A stretch of 64,000 nucleotides of DNA from Rhizobium sp. P32RR-XVIII (GTDB lineage Bacteria > Pseudomonadota > Alphaproteobacteria > Rhizobiales > Rhizobiaceae). This document shows positions 9,529 to 20,435 of this stretch, piece by piece. Where the stretch lies: the NCBI RefSeq assembly GCF_012641395.1, contig NZ_JABAIH010000001.1, positions 868,001 through 932,000 on the forward strand, read 5' to 3'. A model generated the notes under the pieces. It was not told the DNA's origin. It was given only the letters and a program-made list of their open reading frames with translations, and ran no database searches. Every line of letters starts with the position of its first letter. The first letter of the stretch is position 1. Both the position numbers and the translations under genes were made by a program.

Positions 9529-10149
9529 ATGTCGGCAAATGAGTTAACAAGCGGTGACTTTACCGAACGCGACGAGCCATTCAAGCTTTTCGCGGAATGG
9601 CTGAAAGAAGCCGAGGCTTCCGAGATAAACGATCCGAATGCCGTAGCACTTGCGACGGTCGATGAGGATGGCCTGCCCAATGTCCGCATGGTCCTCCTTA
9701 AGGGATTCGATAGCGACGGATTCGTCTTCTACACGAATTTCGAAAGTCAGAAAGGCCGCGAACTCCTTGGACAGAAAAAAGCAGCCATGTGTTTCCACTG
9801 GAAGACGCTGCGCCGGCAGGTGCGCCTGCGCGGTCCTGTGGAGATCGTAACGGACGAAGAGGCGGACATCTATTTCAAAACGCGCGCCCGCGGCAGCCGC
9901 ATCGGCGCCTGGGCTTCCAAGCAGTCGCGTCCGCTGGAAAGCCGCTTTGCTCTGGAAAAAGCCGTGGCGGAATATACCGCGCGTTATGCCATCGGCGAAA
10001 TTCCGCGCCCGTCTTATTGGTCCGGCTTCCGCATCAAGCCGGTTTCGATCGAGTTCTGGAAAGACCAAAACTTCCGCCTGCACGACCGCGTCGAGTTCCG
10101 CCGTTCTGCGCCGGAAGGCGATTGGGAAAAGGTGCGGATGTATCCGTAA
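9529..10149 (+). CDS. pdxH: pyridoxamine 5'-phosphate oxidase
   Basis: FMN-dependent oxidation of pyridoxine/pyridoxamine 5'-phosphate to pyridoxal phosphate. 206 residues, normal for the family. Family segments include [36 protein letters not shown], the [13 protein letters not shown] stretch and the C-terminal motif [11 protein letters not shown] followed by [12 protein letters not shown]. The start ATG lies within the gap shared with the divergent lipoprotein gene. It ends 18 bp from the convergent deacetylase gene. Confidence 0.96.
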   Translation: MSANELTSGDFTERDEPFKLFAEWLKEAEASEINDPNAVALATVDEDGLPNVRMVLLKGFDSDGFVFYTNFESQKGRELLGQKKAAMCFHWKTLRRQVRLRGPVEIVTDEEADIYFKTRARGSRIGAWASKQSRPLESRFALEKAVAEYTARYAIGEIPRPSYWSGFRIKPVSIEFWKDQNFRLHDRVEFRRSAPEGDWEKVRMYP

Positions 10150-10167
10150 CCGGTTTACGTCCCGATC

Positions 10168-11208
10168 CTACCGGCCGATCAGCTTCAGCGGTATGCCGGA
10201 GGCAAGTGCCGAAACATACCGCGGCTTCTGGTAAAGCCCATTGAGCGAGAGCCGTGGCAGATAGGTCGTGCCGCCGGGCAAGCCGGGTTGCATGATACCG
10301 GGCTGGGTCGTCACTGCGACCTTGAACCCCATCTCGGCCGCGATCGTCGCCTCCCGACGGGTTGTGGCCTCGCGCGTGCCGTACGGAAAGGCGATCGTGC
10401 CGGGCCGCTTGCCGGTAATTTCCGTCACGTGATCGGCCGAAAGTGCCATTTCCTCCCGCGCTTCGGCTTCGGGAAGGCGCGCGAGCGCGCGGTGGCTGAT
10501 CGTATGCGCGCCGAGGGAGGCCAGCGGGCTCGCTTCGAGCAGATTGAGTTCTGCCGGCCCCATCACGAGATCGTCGACGAGTTCCTCTGGATCGATCCCG
10601 TGGTCGCGGGCGAGCCTGTCGATCTTTGCGGTCGCCAAGCTCTCGTCGCTGCGGTGAACGTGGTTTGCAAATCGTGAGAATGCCCGGTACTGGTCGGCCG
10701 ATGTCGCGAGAGTGATGCTCTCCTCGCCGGCGCCGAAATCGAAGCGCACTGTTTCCGCCTTCCGCAGGACAGGGGCAAGCGTCTCCCACCAGATCGTATG
10801 GGTGCGTTCGGTAAGACCCTTCGCCACGAACACGGTGAAAGGCGCGGCGTGCTTCTCGAAAATCGGATAGGCGTAAACGAGGTTGTTCCGATAGCCGTCG
10901 TCCAGTGTGAAGGCTGCAAATGGCTGATCGCCTCGCGGGCCGGACAGCAATGCCGGAACCTCATCCAGCGCGACGAACCGGTAGCCGTCACGCGCAAGCC
11001 GCGTCAGCGCCGCGTCAAGAAACTCCGGTGTAACTTCCAGATGCGCATTCGGCTCGAAAGCGTGCGGCTCGTGCGGTCTGACATGGTGCAGGGTGAAGAT
11101 TGCGCCGCGCCCGCGTGCGTTGCGCATGAGCCCGGTAGCCGCAAGCAGATGTGCGGCTTCGAGGCCGCATTTGATGACCATCCGCTTCGCGCGACTTTTC
11201 CACAGCAT
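10168..11208 (-). CDS. polysaccharide deacetylase (NodB-like, CE4)
   Basis: 346 residues. CE4 motifs are visible: the Asp-Asp pair in AAFTLDDGYRNN (residues 103-104) and the metal-binding HxxxH in LGAHTISHRALA, with IAFPYGTRE as a later motif. Expected to remove N-acetyl groups from a cell-surface or peptidoglycan-linked sugar polymer. ATG 11208 has GGGAGGC at ~8 nt; upstream in-frame starts lack an SD. No clear signal peptide, so the site of action is uncertain. Divergent from the carboxypeptidase gene, sharing a 222-bp promoter region. Confidence 0.88.
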   Translation of the reverse strand: MLWKSRAKRMVIKCGLEAAHLLAATGLMRNARGRGAIFTLHHVRPHEPHAFEPNAHLEVTPEFLDAALTRLARDGYRFVALDEVPALLSGPRGDQPFAAFTLDDGYRNNLVYAYPIFEKHAAPFTVFVAKGLTERTHTIWWETLAPVLRKAETVRFDFGAGEESITLATSADQYRAFSRFANHVHRSDESLATAKIDRLARDHGIDPEELVDDLVMGPAELNLLEASPLASLGAHTISHRALARLPEAEAREEMALSADHVTEITGKRPGTIAFPYGTREATTRREATIAAEMGFKVAVTTQPGIMQPGLPGGTTYLPRLSLNGLYQKPRYVSALASGIPLKLIGR

Positions 11209-11430
11209 CCGTTTGCCGCCTCCCAGATAACGCGAGAGCCTAACAATTATGATGTTAAGCCTTGCTGAACGTTGCATTTCCGGACGAAATCTTTAGGGTC
11301 CGTTCACCAAGAAAAGAGAAAATTCAAAAATCCGTGGCCGTTGCTCCTAGAGTCGCGCCAAATCCGCGCTTCTGTCGCAGAACGGTACATATATTGGCTT
11401 CGCCGCACGCGGCACTTGATTGAGGGAAAA

Positions 11431-12708
11431 ATGAAAAGATTGCTGGCCGCATTTCTTTCCGTGGCGTTTGCCGTTTCGGCACCGATCGCGGCCATGGCCG
11501 GCAGCGCCTCCCTCATCCTTGATGCTCGAACTGGAACGGTTCTCGCGTCCGAGAATGCCGATGTGCTGAATTATCCCGCGTCGCTCACCAAAATGATGAC
11601 GCTTTACCTGACCTTCGAGGCGCTGAAGCGCGGCAAGATCGGTTGGGAGACCCCGATCGTCATGTCCAAGTACGCAGCCAGCCGTCCGCCGACCAAGCTT
11701 GGCGTGAGGGCAGGTGGAACGATCACCGTGCGCGAGGCCGTCTATGGCATGATCGTGAAGTCTGCCAACGACGCGGCTGCCGCTATGGGCGAAAAGCTTG
11801 CGGGCTCCGAAGACAATTTCGCGCGTGTCATGACCCAAAGGGCGCGCCAGCTCGGCATGAGCCGCACCACGTTTTACAACGCTTCCGGACTGCCGGACAG
11901 CCGTCAGGTGACGACGGCCCGCGACATGTCGATGCTTGGCGTCGCGCTGCTCAGGAACTATCCGAACGAGTATCGCCTTTTCTCGATGGTCTCCTTCAAT
12001 TTCAGAGGTAAGACGGTCCGCGGCCACAATAACCTGATGTATCGCTATCAGGGCATGGATGGCATCAAGACGGGCTATACCAATGCCTCCGGCTTCAATC
12101 TCGTGAGCGCAGTGCAAGATGGCAACCGTCGCGTCGTCGGCGTTGTCCTCGGCGGCCGCACGGCTCGCAGCCGCGACGCTCAAATGGCAGCACTTCTCGA
12201 CAAGTATCTCGGCCGCGGATCCAACGGCGGTACGCTCGTTGCCGGCGCCGGTGCCAAGCAGCAGGTCGAGGTTGCCTCCGCCGCCGACACCGATGTTTCT
12301 CTCCCGGGCGTCGCGTCTTCTGCGATGGCGCCGGCCAGCGGGCGCCCCGCCAAAATTCCGTTCGCTCTCGGCTACTCCAACACCGCAGCCGTTCCCACGG
12401 ACCGCCCGGCGGCCCTTAATGAAATCGCCAATGCCGGCAAGCCGCAGGCTCCGGCCAGCGGCTGGCAGATCCAGATTTCGGCCGCTCCGAGCGCCGAGGC
12501 TGCCCGCGCGCTCCTCTCGCTCGCAAAGTCCGAAGGCGGCGCGCCGCTGAAGTCGGCGTCTCCCTATACGGAAGCTGTCGGCACCGGCGCCAACGCCGTC
12601 TACCGGGCGCGCTTCGTCGGCTTCGACAGCAAAGACGCGGCCACGGCAGCCTGCGAAGCGCTCAAGAAGCGCTCCTACGACTGCGTGCTACTCGGCGATC
12701 ACAGCTAA
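11431..12708 (+). CDS. D-alanyl-D-alanine carboxypeptidase (S11) with SPOR domain
   Basis: About 425 residues, exported by an N-terminal signal peptide ending near AMAG. The penicillin-binding active site is complete: SxxK at Ser51-Lys54 (SLTK), SAN at 111-113 and KTG at 213-215. It trims the terminal D-Ala of peptidoglycan stems. A linker rich in Ala/Pro leads to a C-terminal SPOR domain (from ~345, SGWQIQISAAPSAEAARALL), which in this family binds denuded glycan and targets proteins to the septum. ATG 11431 has TGAGGGA upstream. Confidence 0.92.
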   Translation: MKRLLAAFLSVAFAVSAPIAAMAGSASLILDARTGTVLASENADVLNYPASLTKMMTLYLTFEALKRGKIGWETPIVMSKYAASRPPTKLGVRAGGTITVREAVYGMIVKSANDAAAAMGEKLAGSEDNFARVMTQRARQLGMSRTTFYNASGLPDSRQVTTARDMSMLGVALLRNYPNEYRLFSMVSFNFRGKTVRGHNNLMYRYQGMDGIKTGYTNASGFNLVSAVQDGNRRVVGVVLGGRTARSRDAQMAALLDKYLGRGSNGGTLVAGAGAKQQVEVASAADTDVSLPGVASSAMAPASGRPAKIPFALGYSNTAAVPTDRPAALNEIANAGKPQAPASGWQIQISAAPSAEAARALLSLAKSEGGAPLKSASPYTEAVGTGANAVYRARFVGFDSKDAATAACEALKKRSYDCVLLGDHS

Positions 12709-12783
12709 GCTCCGAACGGCAGAGCTGCTGGACAATCCGGACGAATCGACGCTTTCCTTTCTGTGCACAAAAGGAGAACGCCG

Positions 12784-13071
12784 ATGCTTGCATTCTCTTC
12801 GCGCCGCTATGCCGAGGCAAATGGCATCGAAAGGGATCCGGACTGGTATCTCCTGAAGCTGCAGGAAGAAATGGGCGAACTCACGCAAGCCTGGAACCGC
12901 GTGAGCGGAAGAGGGCGCCTGAAAGGCAAGACGCCGGATGAGCTGAAGCGCGACCTTGCCGACGAGACGGCCGACATGCTCGGTCATATTCTGCTCTTCG
13001 CCCGTCACAACGGCATCGACCTTACGCCCTCGATCGAGCGCAAGTGGCTGTTCAAGTTCAACGCCGGATAG
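12784..13071 (+). CDS. MazG-like nucleotide pyrophosphohydrolase family protein
   Basis: 95 residues. The acidic helix motifs LKLQEEMGELTQAW and DLADETADMLGHIL match the metal-binding EExxE...ExxD pattern of the MazG/dUTPase-C all-alpha NTP pyrophosphatases. Likely hydrolyses a non-canonical or excess nucleoside triphosphate; the substrate is unknown. ATG 12784 is preceded by AAAAGGAGAA at 7 nt, which decides the start over an ATG at 12763. Follows the carboxypeptidase by 75 bp on the same strand and is tail-to-tail with the GNAT gene, sharing no bases. Confidence 0.78.
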   Translation: MLAFSSRRYAEANGIERDPDWYLLKLQEEMGELTQAWNRVSGRGRLKGKTPDELKRDLADETADMLGHILLFARHNGIDLTPSIERKWLFKFNAG

Positions 13072-13569
13072 TCAGCTTGCGCTGACGGTCCGCCGGTAGA
13101 ACTTATTGTCCACCGCCATCACGGGGAAGGAGCGGGGTAGGTCGGCGCGGGTGATCTCGACGAAGCCGTTCTTTTCGTAGAAGCGATGCGCGGCGAGGAA
13201 TTTGTCGGTCGTGCCGAGAAAGACCTCCCGAATGCCGTTGGCTTCGACATGGGAGAAGAGCGCATTCAGCAGCCTCGCCGCGACGCCATGCTCGCGGCCG
13301 CGCACGACCGCGGCGACGAACATCTTGCGAAGCGCCGCCTGGTTGTTGCCGATGTCCTTGAGGCCGACCGTGCCGACGATGACGCCGTCAAGCTCGGCCA
13401 CCCAGAACTGGCCCTTGCGGGACTGGTAAAAATCCGGGATCACCTGCAGATCCGGCTGGTCGTCGGCCGTGATCGCGATACCGAATTCGTTGCGCTGGAT
13501 CGGCAGGATAACCGAGAAGACGCCATCGATGTCTGGGGCGGCGAAGGGTCTGATCTTGATATCGCTCAT
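13072..13569 (-). CDS. GNAT family N-acetyltransferase
   Basis: 165 residues with the GNAT core: FWVAELDGVIVGTVGLKDI (beta strands before the acetyl-CoA site), KMFVAAVVRGREHGVAARLL (the R/Q-x-x-G-x-G/A motif region) and FLGTTDKFLAAHRFYEKNGF near the end. Transfers acetyl from acetyl-CoA to an unknown small molecule or protein. ATG 13569 has GGAGG at 5 nt. It begins 17 bp after the tldD stop codon, so it is probably the second gene of a tldD operon. Confidence 0.87.
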   Translation of the reverse strand: MSDIKIRPFAAPDIDGVFSVILPIQRNEFGIAITADDQPDLQVIPDFYQSRKGQFWVAELDGVIVGTVGLKDIGNNQAALRKMFVAAVVRGREHGVAARLLNALFSHVEANGIREVFLGTTDKFLAAHRFYEKNGFVEITRADLPRSFPVMAVDNKFYRRTVSAS

Positions 13570-13586
13570 CACTGCCTCCGGACGGG

Positions 13587-15002
13587 TCAGGCCTGCGTGC
13601 CCCCGACGGTCACTTGGTCCATGCGAAGGTGCGGCTGGCCGACGCCGACCGGGACCCATTGGCCGGCCTTGCCGCAATTGCCGATGCCGGTGTCGAGCTT
13701 CATGTCGTTGCCGATCATCGACACACGCTTCATGGCGTCCGGACCGTTGCCGATCAGCATCGCACCCTTGATCGGTGCGCCGATCCTGCCGTTTTCGATG
13801 AGGTAGGCTTCGGTGCAACCAAAGACGAATTTCCCAGACGTGATATCCACCTGTCCGCCGCCGAAGGAAACGGCGTAGATGCCTTTCTTCACCGAGGCGA
13901 TGATCTCTTCCGGCGTCTTGTCGCCGCCGAGCATATAGGTGTTGGTCATGCGCGGCATCGGCACATGCGCATAGCCCTGACGCCGGCCGTTGCCGGTCGG
14001 CTGCATCCCCATCAGGCGGGCGTTCTGCCGGTCCTGCATGTAGCCGACGAGCTTGCCGTTTTCGATGAGCACGTTGTATCCGGACGGCGTCCCTTCGTCG
14101 TCGATCGTGATCGAGCCGCGGCGGTTGTCGATCGTGCCATCATCGACGACGGTGACGCCGGGGGCGGCGACCATCTGGCCGAGCAGGCCTGCAAAGGCCG
14201 ATGTCTTCTTGCGGTTGAAATCGCCTTCGAGACCGTGGCCGACAGCTTCGTGCAGCATGACGCCCGGCCAGCCCGAGCCGAGCACGACGTCCATCGTGCC
14301 CGCCGGCGCCTCGATCGCTTCGAGATTGACGAGCGCCTGGCGCAAGGCTTCATCCGCGCCGTATTGCCAGCTACCCTGCGCGATGAAATCGCCAAAGCCG
14401 ATGCGACCGCCGCTTCCATAGGAGCCGCTCTCCTGCCGGTCGCCTTCACCCACGATGACGGAGATGTTGATGCGCGTCATCGGACGGATGTCGCGCACGC
14501 GATGGCCATCGGCGCGCAGGATATCCACGACCTGCCAGCTCGCGGCGACCGACGCCGTCACCTGGCGCACCTTGTCGTTCTTGCCGCGCAGATATGCGTC
14601 GATATCGGTCAAGACCTTGACCTTCTCTTCGAAAGTCGGCGAGCCGATCGGATTTTCGTCAGTATAGAATTTCTTGTTGGTGCCCTGAGGGGCTGCCGCG
14701 TAGCTGCCGGAGTAGCCTTTCGTGACGGCGCCGACGGCATCTGCCGCACGCTTCAGTGCCGCAACCGAAAGATCGCCCGCATGTGCGTAGCCGACGGCTT
14801 CGCCGGCGACGGCGCGAAGGCCGAAACCCTGCTCCGTGTTGAAGCTGCCGCCCTTCAGGCGGCCGTTGTCGAACATTAGCGATTCCGCCTGCGCATGCTC
14901 GATGAAGAGTTCGCCGTCATCCGAGCCGGAAAGCGCCTCGGCAACGAGTTTACGCATCGCCGCTTCGTCGGCGTCGAACAGCGTCAGCAGGTCGGTATTC
15001 AT
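13587..15002 (-). CDS. tldD: TldD metalloprotease
   Basis: 471 residues. The TldD zinc motif HEAVGH is at residues 251-256 (GVMLHEAVGHGLEGDF) and the conserved C-terminal GNCGKAGQWVPVGVGQPHLR segment is present. In the TldD/TldE family this subunit carries the catalytic zinc and works with TldE to degrade unfolded peptides and mature ribosomal peptides. No tldE/pmbA is in the window. ATG 15002 was chosen from family length; the frame is open further upstream into sequence that does not resemble TldD. Followed by the GNAT gene. Confidence 0.95.
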   Translation of the reverse strand: MNTDLLTLFDADEAAMRKLVAEALSGSDDGELFIEHAQAESLMFDNGRLKGGSFNTEQGFGLRAVAGEAVGYAHAGDLSVAALKRAADAVGAVTKGYSGSYAAAPQGTNKKFYTDENPIGSPTFEEKVKVLTDIDAYLRGKNDKVRQVTASVAASWQVVDILRADGHRVRDIRPMTRINISVIVGEGDRQESGSYGSGGRIGFGDFIAQGSWQYGADEALRQALVNLEAIEAPAGTMDVVLGSGWPGVMLHEAVGHGLEGDFNRKKTSAFAGLLGQMVAAPGVTVVDDGTIDNRRGSITIDDEGTPSGYNVLIENGKLVGYMQDRQNARLMGMQPTGNGRRQGYAHVPMPRMTNTYMLGGDKTPEEIIASVKKGIYAVSFGGGQVDITSGKFVFGCTEAYLIENGRIGAPIKGAMLIGNGPDAMKRVSMIGNDMKLDTGIGNCGKAGQWVPVGVGQPHLRMDQVTVGGTQA

Positions 15003-15078
15003 GGTCGTATTCTCCGCTTCGAAGCAGGAACGCTTCCAGGCCGATGTAGGTCCGCAGAGCAGCTGGAGCAAGTCCTTA

Positions 15079-15681
15079 TCAGGGCAGCGCGTCGTAGCCT
15101 TCCGCAAAGCCCTTGAGATCGACCGGAATGCCGATACCTTCTTCCGGGGTCTGGAAGACGATGAAGGTGGCGCTTTTGCCACTGCGGAAAGTCTTCAGAA
15201 GCTCGTCCTCGAGAACGACCTCCGCATAGCAGCCGTCTGCAAAGCAGCGCACGAAGTAGGCGCGGCCGATATCCTTGCCGTCGACATTGAGACCAAGCCC
15301 GTTGGGCAGCAGCACGCCGAGCGGCGCCAGCACGCGGAGAATCTTCGATTTCCGGTCGGCGGTCTTCAGCACGACGACGGAGAGGCCGACTTCCGGCCGG
15401 TCCTCGGCGATCACGTTCTGCATCAGCGCACATTGCTCAGCGGAGGCGCCGGCTGGCTTGTCGCAGACGACCGACCACGCGCCGTGATTGGACTTCACCG
15501 TTCCGGGTGCCTGGGGCTGACTCTGGCCGGGGGCTGCCTGCTGCGGGGCGGGCTGCGCCGGCGCCGGCTGCGGGGCAGGGGGCTTCGGTGCCGGCTGCTG
15601 CTGGGCGAGTACGGGTGCTGTCGCGGCGGCGGCGATGCTGATGGTCAGAATGAGCGACCGCGCGAGGGAATGGAAACCCAT
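15079..15681 (-). CDS. invasion-associated locus B (IalB) family periplasmic protein
   Basis: 200 residues. A signal peptide ends near VLAQ, followed by a Pro/Ala/Gln-rich low-complexity stretch (residues ~28-60), then the IalB-like domain beginning HGAWSVVCDKPAG with the usual scattered cysteines (CDKP, CALM, RCFADGC). IalB was named in Bartonella for erythrocyte invasion; in soil relatives the role is unknown and probably envelope-related. ATG 15681 has AGAGG at 5 nt. Lies 76 bp upstream of tldD on the same strand. Confidence 0.85.
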   Translation of the reverse strand: MGFHSLARSLILTISIAAAATAPVLAQQQPAPKPPAPQPAPAQPAPQQAAPGQSQPQAPGTVKSNHGAWSVVCDKPAGASAEQCALMQNVIAEDRPEVGLSVVVLKTADRKSKILRVLAPLGVLLPNGLGLNVDGKDIGRAYFVRCFADGCYAEVVLEDELLKTFRSGKSATFIVFQTPEEGIGIPVDLKGFAEGYDALP

Positions 15682-16010
15682 GGAAACCTCTGGAATTCGA
15701 ATCAGTGCCGCTATTGTTGAAGGCCACCATTGCAAATGAAAAGCCCCGCCCCGTCAAAACCGGGGGACTGCGGCAGAAATAGGACCTTCGCCGATAATGC
15801 CGGAAGGGAGTCACCCGCGATTGCTTTTCGTAGGATGGTGGAATCTTCGGCAATGCTTTGCGTTGCAGCCGAATTCGGCCTTGGACGAAAATGCCGCATA
15901 TACAATTGCTTTGGCTAGTTGCGGTTGATGGCAAACTGTGGTTTGACACGACGGAGGATGGAAGGACTGCGTCGGGCTCGACGCCGGTCTGGGTTTAGGG
16001 AGATATTGAG
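15682..16010. other. 329-bp divergent intergenic region between the IalB gene and ctaC
   Basis: Carries the promoters of both the leftward IalB-like gene and the rightward cytochrome oxidase operon. Short open frames here lack an SD and coding character. A TTGACA occurs at about 15942 but no convincing -10 follows at the right distance. No palindromic operator is evident. Confidence 0.5.
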
Positions 16011-16901
16011 GTGATTAAGAAGGCTTATGCAGCCGTGACCGCTTTGGTCTGTCTGCTTTTTGCTTCAGCCAGTTTAGCCGATCAGCCGATGCCGTGGCAG
16101 GCCACGCTGCAGCCGGCCGCAACGCCGATCATGCGGGAAATCCGTTGGTTCGAGCAGTACACGCTGTGGTTCATCGTTCCGATCACGCTGTTTGTCCTGG
16201 TGCTTTTGATCGTCGCCTGCGTCAAGTTCCGCGCTAGCGCCAATCCGGTACCGTCGAGGACAAGCCATAATACGATCATCGAAGTTATCTGGACCGTAGG
16301 GCCGGTTCTCATTCTTCTCTTCCTCGCCGTTCCGTCGTTCAATCTTCTGACGGAGCAGCTCACTCTTCCGGAAAATCCGGATATCACGCTGAAGGCGACT
16401 GCTACCCAGTGGCAGTGGAATTATGAGTATGAGGGCACCGGCGATTCACCGCTCGCTTTTGACTCCTATCTGCTGAAGGAACCGGATCGCGCCGCTGCCG
16501 GCAAGACCGATCTTGCCACCTATCCGCGCCTGCTCGCGGTTGACAACGAGGTCGTGCTGCCGGTCAACAAGACGATCCGTGTTCTCGTAACCGCCGCGCC
16601 GACCGACGTCATCCATGCCTTCGCAATGCCGTCCTTCGGCGTCAAGATCGATGCTGTTCCGGGCCGTCTCAATGAGACCTGGTTCAAGACCGAGCGCGAA
16701 GGCCTGTTCTATGGCCAGTGTTCCGAGCTCTGCGGCAAGGACCACGCATTCATGCCGATCGCCATCCGCGTCGTCTCCGAGGACAAGTACAAGCAGTGGC
16801 TCACGGCCGCCGCTACTGACCTTCCCGGAGCTTATAAGGCCTTGATGGCCGCCACCGATGGTCCGGCAAAGTCTGTCGACGTCGCCGAAAACGTTCAGTA
16901 A
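16011..16901 (+). CDS. ctaC: cytochrome c oxidase subunit II (aa3 type)
   Basis: 296 residues starting with GTG. A cleavable signal (to about ASLADQ), two membrane helices (~50-70 and ~92-112) and a periplasmic CuA domain follow. CuA ligands are visible: His202 (VIHAF), Cys237 and Cys241, His245 and Met248 in GQCSELCGKDHAFM. The aromatic electron-entry strip WQWNYEYEG is present. It accepts electrons from cytochrome c and passes them to subunit I. First gene of the cta operon; ctaD begins 19 bp downstream. Confidence 0.97.
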   Translation: MIKKAYAAVTALVCLLFASASLADQPMPWQATLQPAATPIMREIRWFEQYTLWFIVPITLFVLVLLIVACVKFRASANPVPSRTSHNTIIEVIWTVGPVLILLFLAVPSFNLLTEQLTLPENPDITLKATATQWQWNYEYEGTGDSPLAFDSYLLKEPDRAAAGKTDLATYPRLLAVDNEVVLPVNKTIRVLVTAAPTDVIHAFAMPSFGVKIDAVPGRLNETWFKTEREGLFYGQCSELCGKDHAFMPIAIRVVSEDKYKQWLTAAATDLPGAYKALMAATDGPAKSVDVAENVQ

Positions 16902-16905
16902 TTAG

Positions 16906-18606
<1,701 letters not shown>

Positions 18607-18666
18607 GAACTGAAATTCGGCGCCGCATGCAGATGCGGCGTCCGGGCTTGAATGTAGGACGAAGGA

Positions 18667-19623
18667 ATGCCGGTCATAAACAGTCACGAGGTGCTTGCGG
18701 AGGAGGGGGAATATCGCCTGTCGGAAGCTAGTGCGCGCGATTATTTCGAGTTGCTGAAGCCGCGTGTGATGTCACTCGTGGTCTTCACGGCGTTTGCCGG
18801 TCTGGTGCTGGCGCCCGGTCACATCAATCCTCTTCTGGGCTTAATCTCGGTCCTGTGCATCGCAGTGGGGGCAGGCGCCTCCGGCGCGCTCAACATGTGG
18901 TACGATGCCGATATCGACGCCATCATGACCCGCACTGCCCGTCGGCCGATCCCGGCCGGCCGCATCAGGCCGGGGGAAGCGCTGGCCTTCGGCCTCGTGC
19001 TCTCGGGCTTTTCGGTCACCATCCTCGGCCTTGCCGTCAACTGGCTTTCGGCCTCGATCCTTGCCTTCACGATCTTCTTCTACGTGATCGTCTACACGAT
19101 GTGGCTGAAGCGCTCGACGCCGCAGAACATCGTCATCGGCGGTGCCGCCGGCGCTTTTCCGCCGATGATCGGCTGGGCCTGCGTGACGAACTCGGTGACG
19201 ATCGAGAGCACTGTTCTGTTTCTCATCATCTTCCTTTGGACTCCGGCACATTTCTGGGCGCTGGCGCTCTTCAAGATGCGCGACTACGAAGCCGTCGGCG
19301 TGCCGATGCTGCCGAACGTGTCCGGTGAGCGCACGACCAAACACCAGATCGTCGCCTATGCGGTGCTGACGGCGGTGTGCGCTGTCATCCCTTCCTTCCT
19401 CGGCTTTGCGAGTATTGGATACGGCCTTGTCGCGGCCGCGCTCGGCGCGTTCTTCATATACTGTTCCATCGCCGTCTGGCGCATGCCGGATGGCGATCTC
19501 AAGATGATCCCGGCAAAGAAGCTGTTTGCTTTCTCGATCTTCTACCTGTTCGCGATCTTCTCTGCCCTGATGCTTGACCGGCTCGCCTGGCTGCTGGTTT
19601 CCCAGACGGGGGGTCTCTTCTGA
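18667..19623 (+). CDS. ctaB: protoheme IX farnesyltransferase (heme O synthase)
   Basis: 318 residues with several membrane helices, UbiA prenyltransferase superfamily. The first aspartate-rich motif is in [19 protein letters not shown] and the second region in [15 protein letters not shown]. It makes heme O from heme b, the precursor of heme A for subunit I. ATG is preceded by GAAGGA. The stop TGA overlaps the ATG of the small coxF gene (ATGA arrangement is TGATG here), so translation is probably coupled. Confidence 0.96.
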   Translation: MPVINSHEVLAEEGEYRLSEASARDYFELLKPRVMSLVVFTAFAGLVLAPGHINPLLGLISVLCIAVGAGASGALNMWYDADIDAIMTRTARRPIPAGRIRPGEALAFGLVLSGFSVTILGLAVNWLSASILAFTIFFYVIVYTMWLKRSTPQNIVIGGAAGAFPPMIGWACVTNSVTIESTVLFLIIFLWTPAHFWALALFKMRDYEAVGVPMLPNVSGERTTKHQIVAYAVLTAVCAVIPSFLGFASIGYGLVAAALGAFFIYCSIAVWRMPDGDLKMIPAKKLFAFSIFYLFAIFSALMLDRLAWLLVSQTGGLF

Positions 19624-19760
19624 TGGAAACCGTCAAGCTTACCGAAGCGCAGCGCAAGTCGCGCCGCAACCGGAACGTCGCTCTCGGCCTCGTACTTGGA
19701 GCTCTCTGCGTTCTCTTCTACGCCGTCACGATCGTGAAATTCACGGGGCACGGGGGCTGA
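19623..19760 (+). CDS. CoxF-type small membrane protein of the cytochrome oxidase operon
   Basis: 45 residues: a charged N-terminus ([18 protein letters not shown]) then one membrane helix ([20 protein letters not shown]) and a short tail ending KFTGHGG. Its place between ctaB and ctaG, the overlap with the ctaB stop and the 4-bp gap to ctaG match the small CoxF/CtaF proteins of alphaproteobacterial oxidase operons. These are probably assembly factors or minor subunits; the precise role is not established here. Confidence 0.85.
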   Translation: METVKLTEAQRKSRRNRNVALGLVLGALCVLFYAVTIVKFTGHGG

Positions 19761-19764
19761 ACCG

Positions 19765-20373
19765 ATGAGTGAGAGCGCAAAGGCACCGGCGAAGCAGGGT
19801 CGCAACAACGGCGCCGTCGTCTTCATGTGCCTGAGTTTCGTCGTCGGCATGGGAGCGATGAGCTTTGCCGCCGTGCCACTGTATCGCATGTTTTGCCAGG
19901 TGACCGGCTATAACGGCACGACGCAGCGCGTCGATCAGGCCTCGAGCGTTATTCTCGATCGCACGATGCGCGTCACCTTCGACGCCAATGTGGCGCCGGG
20001 TCTGTTCTGGAATTTCAAGCCGGTCCAGCGCGAGGTCAATCCGCGCATCGGCGAGACCATCCAGGTCAACTTCGTGGCCGAGAACCGTTCCAATGAAACG
20101 CAACGTGGCCAGGCGGTCTTCAATGTCACGCCGGGCGAAGCGGGAGCTTACTTCAACAAGGTCCAGTGCTTCTGCTTCAACGAGACCGATCTGAAGCCGG
20201 GCGAGCGGCTCGAGATGCCGGTGGTGTTCTACATCGATCCGGATATTACCAAGGCCGTCGAGTCGAAAGACATCCACACGGTCACGCTATCATATACGTT
20301 CTACCCGAAAGAAGGTCCCAAGCCTGTGGCTTCGAATGCGGGTGGAGCAGCGAAAGTTGAAAAGAAACTTTGA
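19765..20373 (+). CDS. ctaG: cytochrome c oxidase assembly protein CtaG (Cox11)
   Basis: 202 residues: a short cytoplasmic N-terminus, one membrane helix ([20 protein letters not shown]) and a periplasmic copper-binding domain. The Cox11 copper motif CFCF is present in [17 protein letters not shown], with [12 protein letters not shown] after the helix. It delivers copper to the CuB site of subunit I. Begins 4 bp after coxF. Confidence 0.97.
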   Translation: MSESAKAPAKQGRNNGAVVFMCLSFVVGMGAMSFAAVPLYRMFCQVTGYNGTTQRVDQASSVILDRTMRVTFDANVAPGLFWNFKPVQREVNPRIGETIQVNFVAENRSNETQRGQAVFNVTPGEAGAYFNKVQCFCFNETDLKPGERLEMPVVFYIDPDITKAVESKDIHTVTLSYTFYPKEGPKPVASNAGGAAKVEKKL

Positions 20374-20435
20374 TTGAGACTCGTTTCCGGCCATGCCCGG
20401 AGACGATGCGAAGGCAGACATTCGGGGGAGCTGAC